Origin: Oscillospiraceae bacterium
Lineage (GTDB): Bacteria > Bacillota_A > Clostridia > Oscillospirales > Oscillospiraceae
Assembly: GCA_021771675.1 (NCBI GenBank)
Contig: JAETOP010000076.1
Span: 1-18,837, forward strand
Reading direction: 5' to 3'
Length of the DNA stretch: 18,837 nt
Shown here: positions 15,080-18,837 of the stretch, piece by piece
Layout: each line of letters begins with the position of its first letter
How positions within the stretch are numbered: position 1 is the stretch's first letter
Program-made: the position numbers and the translations under genes
Notes under the pieces: model-generated
Databases searched by the model: none
What the model saw: the letters and a program-made list of their open reading frames with translations, nothing else
What the model was told of the DNA's origin: nothing

Positions 15080-15244
15080 TTAGGAGCTGTTCGGGAATGA
15101 ATCGGGCAAAAATGGCGAAGGATTTTCCGCCCGCCGCAAGGCGGAAAAGCGCTGCAATACTTTGTGTATTGTTAGCTTTGACAACGAAGCGGCAGGTGGA
15201 AAAGACGAGCCAGATTGTTCGATTTATTTCTGAACAGCTCCTTA
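15080..15244. repeat. MITE-like inverted-repeat element (165 bp) between ytvI and recJ
   Basis: The ends, TTAGGAGCTGTTC.GG.ATGAATCG and the reverse complement of CGATTTATTTCTGAACAGCTCCTTA, form imperfect terminal inverted repeats of about 24 bp. The centre has a CAATAC-TTTGT-GTATTG hairpin and CCGCAAGGCGG. There is no coding capacity. Its final TTA (15242-15244) reads as the TAA stop codon of the YtvI-like gene. Confidence 0.7.
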
Positions 15245-16291
15245 TTGCTCCTTCCAGGGTTCCGGAAGCATGGAAATCACGGTAATGGCCAGCATGGGCA
15301 TGAGAAACATCCCCAGCAGGCCCCAGAGCCGGAAGCCGGTATACAGGGCGATAAGGGTCACCAGGGGGTCCAGTCCCAGCTGACGGCCCACCAGCTTTGG
15401 CTCCAGGAAGGAGCGGCTGAGGGCGGTGGCAGCATAGAGGCCCAACAGTCCCAGTGCCCGCCCCCCTTCCTTTTGCAGCAGGCACACCAGGCTCCAGGGC
15501 ACCAGGATGGTTCCGGTCCCCAGAATGGGCAGGGCGTCCACCGCCGCCACCGCCAGGGCCCACACCGGGGCATATTCCACCCCCAGCAGGAAAAAGCCCA
15601 GGGTCAGAATCAGATAGGTAATGCCCAGCAGCTTCACCTGGGCAATCAGCCACTGCCCCGCCGTCTCCCGAAGCTTACGAAGAAATGTCAGGACGCCGTC
15701 AAATTTCCCCCGGGGCACCCGGGTCTGGAGCCAGCCACGGATTTTGGGCAGCTCTGCGGAGATCAGGAATGCGGACAGCACCGCCGTACCCACTCCCAGG
15801 GCACTGTTCGGCAGGTGGCTCAGTATATTCCCAGCAAAGGACAGGGCATACCCGGTAAACCGATCCAGCATCTCGGCGCCGCTGGAGAAAATCTGGGCCA
15901 CGTTTCGCTGCAAAACCGACCGCACTCCGGGGGAAGTTCGCTGGGTCAGTTCCAGAAGCCAGCCTTGCAGAGCGTCCAGCCCGTCCCGGGCGGTGAGCTC
16001 CATCTGGGGCAGGATTCCCGCCAGGCTCCGAAGCTGCCGCAGCAGCAGGGCAAGCAGAATGGTCACCAGGGCGCACAGCAGGGCAAACACCGCCCCAACC
16101 CCGATTCCCGCCGCCGCCGACCGGGGAAGCCGAAGCCGCCCGCTGAGGAAGCGGACTCCCGGCTCCGCCATCAGGGCCAGTCCGCCCCCCAGCAAAAAGG
16201 GCATGGCCATGGGCAGCAAATACCGGCCCCCCAGGAAAACCGCCCCCACCGTCAAAAGCAGCCCCAGAAGCTTTTTTGTTTTCACCTGCAT
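15242..16291 (-). CDS. ytvI: AI-2E family / YtvI-type integral membrane protein
   Basis: A 349-residue membrane protein with about 7-8 hydrophobic segments. The family hallmarks sit in the C-terminal half: VDALPILGTGTILVPW, then EPKLVGRQLGLDPLVTLIALYTG. Those signatures define the AI-2E transporter family; the branch with this length in spore-formers is annotated as sporulation integral membrane protein YtvI. Export of an unknown substrate or an ion-antiport role is possible, and no specific function is proven. The ATG at 16291 has GGGAGG 7 bases upstream. The TAA stop is the terminal triplet of a palindromic element. The gene stands first in the run of minus-strand genes, with recJ 222 bases downstream under its own promoter. 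Confidence 0.82.
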   Translation of the reverse strand: MQVKTKKLLGLLLTVGAVFLGGRYLLPMAMPFLLGGGLALMAEPGVRFLSGRLRLPRSAAAGIGVGAVFALLCALVTILLALLLRQLRSLAGILPQMELTARDGLDALQGWLLELTQRTSPGVRSVLQRNVAQIFSSGAEMLDRFTGYALSFAGNILSHLPNSALGVGTAVLSAFLISAELPKIRGWLQTRVPRGKFDGVLTFLRKLRETAGQWLIAQVKLLGITYLILTLGFFLLGVEYAPVWALAVAAVDALPILGTGTILVPWSLVCLLQKEGGRALGLLGLYAATALSRSFLEPKLVGRQLGLDPLVTLIALYTGFRLWGLLGMFLMPMLAITVISMLPEPWKEQ

Positions 16292-16831
16292 GGTTATTCC
16301 TCCCTTCTTGTGAAATGTTGAGATGAATTAGGAGTTAGGAATGAGGAATTAGGAATTGATGAAGCCCAGGAAATTGGTGTTTGAAGCGCAGAGCGCTTCA
16401 CCCCAATGCCGCACGGAGATGGAAGTAATCGTTACCCCCGAACTCAGCCCGGTAACGTTTTCTGGGCAGAATGTTGAGTGGTGAAGTGTGACGGCTTCTG
16501 AGGGAGGCTCCCGAAGTGTAAGGGTAGCTGGCACGGCGAAGCCGTGACTGAGGGACTGTGCGTTAAAATGTTGCGTATTTGTATCCGGTTGGGCGAAAAG
16601 GAAATACCTTTTCACATTGGACTTTAAAAGCATTTTAGTGCCTGCCGTACAGTCCCTCAGTCAGCTTCGCTGACAGCTCCCCTTACACTTCGGGAGCCTT
16701 TGCTCAGAAACCGTCACACTTCACCATTCAACGCACCGCTCAAAGGCCGGTAGCTGGCGGGAGGCAGATTGCCTCCACTACGGGATAGCCGTAAGTGCCC
16801 ACCATCCAACCCACTGCCGCAAAAGCGTCAC

Positions 16832-16967
16832 CGGGCGGGTTAGGGCAAGAACGATAACCGGGCAGCTCCGTGCGAAATTGGCCGCGGGCCCTGCCCGCCC
16901 GGGCGGGTTAGGGCGAAAACGATGACAGACCAGCTTCGAGCGAATGATCAGCGGGCATTGCCCGCCC
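16832..16967. repeat. 68-bp tandem duplication
   Basis: Two adjacent diverged copies (16832-16899 and 16900-16967) both begin CGGGCGGGTTAGGGC and end TGCCCGCC. In each copy the two ends are complementary, so each can fold into a stem. This lies inside the larger repeat region before the ACT gene. Confidence 0.6.
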
Positions 16968-16996
16968 GCCAAACGCCAATCTGCCGAGCTGATAAT

Positions 16997-17052
16997 AATT
17001 TCTCATTCCTAATTTCTCATTCCTAATTTCTCATTCCTAATTCCTCATTCCT
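16997..17052. repeat. four tandem copies of a 14-bp unit
   Basis: AATTTCTCATTCCT is repeated three times exactly (16997, 17011, 17025) and a fourth time with one change, AATTCCTCATTCCT (17039-17052). A reverse-complement relative lies at 16337-16350. Confidence 0.85.
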
Positions 17053-17069
17053 AACTCATGAAATTGGGG

Positions 17070-17097
17070 TTGAAATTTCTAAAAAAAATGATAGAAT
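17070..17097 (+). promoter_or_regulatory. promoter of the ACT-domain gene
   Basis: TTGAAA (17070-17075), a 16-base spacer, and TAGAAT (17092-17097) preceded by TGA, giving an extended -10. Each hexamer matches the consensus at 5 of 6. The ATG at 17149 follows about 50 bases later. Confidence 0.7.
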
Positions 17098-17148
17098 ACA
17101 TGGTATGAGAACGTGTGTACACACAAGGCATACAATAGGAGGTCGCAT

Positions 17149-17589
17149 ATGACATCAAAACCGCGGTATTATCTGGTGGAGGAATCTGCCCTGCCGGAGG
17201 TATTCCTGAAAGTAGCGGAAACCAAGCGTCTGCTGTCCACCGGAGAGGCAACCACCGTGAATGAGGCTACCCGGATGACGGATATTAGCCGTAGCGCTTT
17301 TTATAAGTATCGTGACTCCGTCCTCCCCTTTCAGAGCATGATGACCGGCCGGGTCATCACCTTCCAGCTTCTGGTTCACGATGAGCCCGGGCGGCTCAGC
17401 GAAATTTTGGCCATTTTTGCCGAGGCCCAGGCCAATATTATGACCATCAACTCCATCGTCCCCACCAACGGCACCGCCGTCATCACCATCTCCGCCTCCA
17501 CCATGGATCTGACCATCTCCATCGAGGATCTGATGGCCCGGCTGAACGCCACCCGTGGGGTTGTAAAAGCCGAGATTCTGGCCGGCTGA
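17149..17589 (+). CDS. pheB: ACT-domain protein of the PheB/UPF0735 family
   Basis: A 146-residue cytoplasmic protein. The N-terminal part (YYLVEESALPEVFLKVAETK, then EATRMTDISRSAFYKYRDSV) is a short helix-turn-helix-like region at about 8-60. An ACT domain covers about 68-146 (VITFQLLVHDEPGRLSEILA, then ANIMTINSIVPTNGTAVITI). This architecture is that of B. subtilis PheB; ACT domains bind amino acids, and the family is often found near aspartate-family or aromatic amino acid genes, but its own activity is not established. I chose the ATG at 17149, preceded by AGGAGGT about 6 bases upstream, over the reading from 17113. Its own promoter and terminator bracket it; an aspartate kinase follows. 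Confidence 0.9.
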   Translation: MTSKPRYYLVEESALPEVFLKVAETKRLLSTGEATTVNEATRMTDISRSAFYKYRDSVLPFQSMMTGRVITFQLLVHDEPGRLSEILAIFAEAQANIMTINSIVPTNGTAVITISASTMDLTISIEDLMARLNATRGVVKAEILAG

Positions 17590-17602
17590 TTTTCTGATTT
17601 TC

Positions 17603-17632
17603 TCCGCCCCCCTGTGGGGGCGGAAATTTTTT
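17603..17632 (+). terminator. intrinsic terminator after the ACT gene
   Basis: A 9-bp stem, TCCGCCCCC (17603-17611) with GGGGGCGGA (17616-17624), loop CTGT, is followed by AATTTTTT on the plus strand. It lies 14 bases past the ACT gene stop, so the aspartate kinase may depend on readthrough or a separate promoter. Confidence 0.9.
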
Positions 17633-17683
17633 CTACACCCTTCGTCCCGGTTTGACATAGCATGGTGGCAGGAGGGATGAATC

Positions 17684-18406
17684 ATGCGGATGGTTCTGAA
17701 ATTCGGGGGCTCGTCACTGGCCAGTCCCCAGCTCATCTGTCAGGCTGCCAAAATCGGGGCGGCCATGGCAAAACAGGGAAACCAGGTGGTAATCGTGGTA
17801 TCCGCCCAGGGGGATACCACCGATGAAATGATCCAGCAGACAAAAGCCTTTTCCCCCTGTCCGGAGCCCAGGGAGATGGATGCCTACCTCACCGCCGGTG
17901 AGCAGATGTCCGCCGCCCTGATGGCCATGGCCCTGCTGGAGCTCCGGACACCGGCAGTAAGCTTTACCGGCTTCCAGGCCGGAATCCATACCGACAGCTG
18001 CTTTGGCTGTGCCCGGATTCAATCGGTCTGTCCCACAAAAATTCAGGAAGCCCTGGATGACGGAAAAATCGCTGTGGTGGCAGGCTTTCAGGGCGTAGAC
18101 TGTGACGGAAATCTGACCACCCTGGGCCGGGGCGGGTCGGATACCACGGCGGTGGCTCTTGCGGCGGCACTCCATGCGGACATCTGCCGCATCTACACCG
18201 ATGTGGACGGGGTCTACGACCGGGACCCCCGGAAATGCCCCGATGCCCGCCGGTTCCGGCGCATCGGCTATAACCGGATGCTGGCCATGTCCCGTCGGGG
18301 AGCTCAGGTGCTTCATGACCGGTGCGTGGAGCTGGCCCGGGACAATCACATCCGGCTGGAGGTCCGCTCCACCTTTACCGACGTCCCCGGCACCATCGTG
18401 GGATAA
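17684..18406 (+). CDS. short aspartate kinase without ACT domains
   Basis: Phosphorylates L-aspartate, the first step toward lysine, threonine and methionine. The amino acid kinase domain is complete in 240 residues: KFGGSS at 6-11, LTAGEQ at 69-73, FTGFQAGI at 94-101, LGRGGSDTTA at 147-156, YTDVDGVYDRDPR at 171-183 and GAQVLHDRCVELA at 206-218. It then stops after VRSTFTDVPGTIVG, exactly where the catalytic domain normally ends, so the C-terminal pair of ACT domains (roughly 150 further residues in usual enzymes) is absent. There is no sign of a decayed ACT domain in the bases after the stop. The ATG at 17684 has AGGAGGG about 7 bases upstream. The gene follows the free-standing ACT protein with a terminator between; no clear promoter is visible in the 51-base gap. 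Confidence 0.92.
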   Translation: MRMVLKFGGSSLASPQLICQAAKIGAAMAKQGNQVVIVVSAQGDTTDEMIQQTKAFSPCPEPREMDAYLTAGEQMSAALMAMALLELRTPAVSFTGFQAGIHTDSCFGCARIQSVCPTKIQEALDDGKIAVVAGFQGVDCDGNLTTLGRGGSDTTAVALAAALHADICRIYTDVDGVYDRDPRKCPDARRFRRIGYNRMLAMSRRGAQVLHDRCVELARDNHIRLEVRSTFTDVPGTIVG

Positions 18407-18422
18407 CATTAACATTCTAACC

Positions 18423-18468
18423 CCCCGGAGGTACTTCTATGCTATTCGTTTGGAAGAATTCTCCGGGG
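18423..18468 (+). other. hairpin overlapping a strong ribosome site
   Basis: CCCCGGAG (18423-18430) and CTCCGGGG (18461-18468) are perfect 8-bp arms. The left arm contains most of a GGAGG ribosome site (18427-18431), so the hairpin could mask it. No T-tract follows, so it is not a standard terminator. Confidence 0.35.
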
Positions 18469-18555
18469 ATAAATTGTGCTTATGAGCTTTATTCTGCAAT
18501 GTGCTTATCGGTTTCACCCAGCAAGCAGATAAATTGCAATCCAGAAGCGAGTTGA
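18439..18555 (+). other. possible 38-codon ORF or gene remnant after aspartate kinase
   Basis: ATG at 18439 has GGAGG exactly 7 bases upstream, an ideal ribosome site, 32 bases past the aspartate kinase stop. The 38-residue product (MLFVWKNSPG... ending NPEAS) has no recognisable family. Its second half runs into the inverted repeat starting at 18505. It may be the first codons of a former downstream operon gene cut off by repeat insertion, or chance. Confidence 0.2.
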
Positions 18556-18603
18556 ACAGTGCCATGCGCCCTCGTGGGGAGTCTTGATTTGAAAAACCGA
18601 TAA
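18505..18603. repeat. inverted-repeat unit with TTATCGGTTT arms
   Basis: TTATCGGTTT (18505-18514) and AAACCGATAA (18594-18603) are perfect 10-bp inverted arms around an 80-base interior. An open reading frame on the minus strand (80 codons, 18437-18679) crosses this unit and the next repeat, so it is more likely repeat-derived than a gene. Confidence 0.5.
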
Positions 18604-18639
18604 ACGCATTCCAAAAAGCGGAAAAACTGCCGGAAACTT

Positions 18640-18726
18640 TTAGGGAGGCTCTGATGAAATCGGCAAGAGCTGTCGGCAAAAGATTCGCTGACCAGCCGTA
18701 GATGATTTATTCAGAGTTTCCCTTAT
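18640..18726. repeat. MITE-like inverted-repeat element
   Basis: Ends TTAGGGAGGCTCTGA (18640-18654) and TCAGAGTTTCCCTTA (18711-18725) are inverted repeats with 12 of 15 matches. The left end is nearly identical to that of the element at 4543-4615, including the following TGAAATC. Confidence 0.6.
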
Positions 18727-18727
18727 A

Positions 18728-18837
18728 CTAATTCTTGATAAAAAGATTTAATCAGCAGCGTAGGGATATTGGCGCAAGACAAGGCAGAGGAACGCAAGCC
18801 ATACTGTATGTATGGCAAGTGACGATAACGCCGTATT
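18728..18837. repeat. left part of a further palindromic element, cut by the window end
   Basis: No gene is seen from 18407 to the window end apart from the doubtful small ORF at 18439. This last part contains CAAGGCAGAGGAACGCAAG and a hairpin GCCATAC (18798-18804) / GTATGGC (18810-18816), matching in order and spacing the CAAGGCGGAAAAGCGC and CAATAC/GTATTG hairpin of the element at 15080-15244. The two are probably relatives; the right end lies outside the window. Confidence 0.5.

Larger units (their letters stand above)
16326..17052. repeat. composite palindromic repeat region, copy C
   Basis: The whole gap between the YtvI-like gene and the ACT gene is repeat sequence; the 94- and 64-residue readings there are by-products. 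From left to right: an AGGAATGAGGAATT-type unit (16337-16350); a GAAGCGC hairpin (16383-16399); a block with CCCCCGAACTCAGCCCGGTA; inverted arms at 16492-16559 and 16649-16712 related to those of copy B; a tandem duplication (16832-16967); and four 14-bp units (16997-17052) that are the inverse of the left-end unit. The ends are therefore inverted repeats of each other. It also separates the two divergently oriented gene blocks. Confidence 0.7.

Noticed and set aside
16997..17052. Tandem 14-bp repeats as a CRISPR array
   Set aside because: Units are directly adjacent with no spacers and are far too short for CRISPR repeats.
17652..17657. TTGACA upstream of aspartate kinase as a -35 box
   Set aside because: No acceptable -10 at 16-18 bases, and transcription would begin at about the start codon.
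18437..18679. 80-codon minus-strand reading frame after aspartate kinase
   Set aside because: It spans two separate inverted-repeat units, has no clear ribosome site, and shows no known domain; likely repeat-derived.

Overview
The window looks like a chromosome segment of a GC-rich, endospore-lineage member of the Clostridia, most likely Oscillospiraceae-like. This is inferred from the gene set (HemZ, a SpoVB/YabM-type flippase, a YtvI-type membrane protein, RqcP next to HU, the recJ-rel-dtd order), strong AGGAGG ribosome binding sites, and many palindromic intergenic repeats. No rRNA or tRNA gene, CRISPR array or transposase gene was seen.

Layout. All genes from 261 to 16291 are on the minus strand; two genes after 17149 are on the plus strand. 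Read in transcription order, the minus strand carries a YtvI/AI-2E family membrane protein, recJ, rel, dtd, a glyoxalase-II-like hydrolase, hemZ, an amidohydrolase, a SpoVB/YabM flippase, hup and rqcP, ending at a clear intrinsic terminator near 3935-3966. These are housekeeping functions: DNA repair, stringent response, translation quality control, ribosome rescue, tetrapyrrole metabolism, envelope export and nucleoid structure. A second minus-strand unit begins near 3840 with an extended -10 promoter. It encodes four overlapping small genes: a DUF3791-type protein, a DUF3990 ADP-ribosyltransferase-like protein, a second small partner and a small membrane protein. A three-gene ABC importer (binding protein, permease, ATPase) of the nitrate/sulfonate/taurine class follows.

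On the plus strand, an ACT-domain protein of the PheB/UPF0735 family has its own promoter and terminator. It is followed by a short aspartate kinase that lacks the usual C-terminal ACT domains.

The gene-free stretches are filled with repeats. One composite family occurs at 121-272, 9721-10182 and 16326-17052. Small inverted-repeat (MITE-like) elements occur at 4543-4615, 15080-15244 and 18640-18726, and more palindromic sequence runs to the end of the window. Some repeats touch gene ends: the ABC ATPase and the YtvI-like gene both take their stop codon from the end of a repeat.

The most promising candidate for an under-described system is the DUF3791/DUF3990 module with its coupled membrane protein. 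Second is the pairing of an ACT-less aspartokinase with a free-standing ACT protein.
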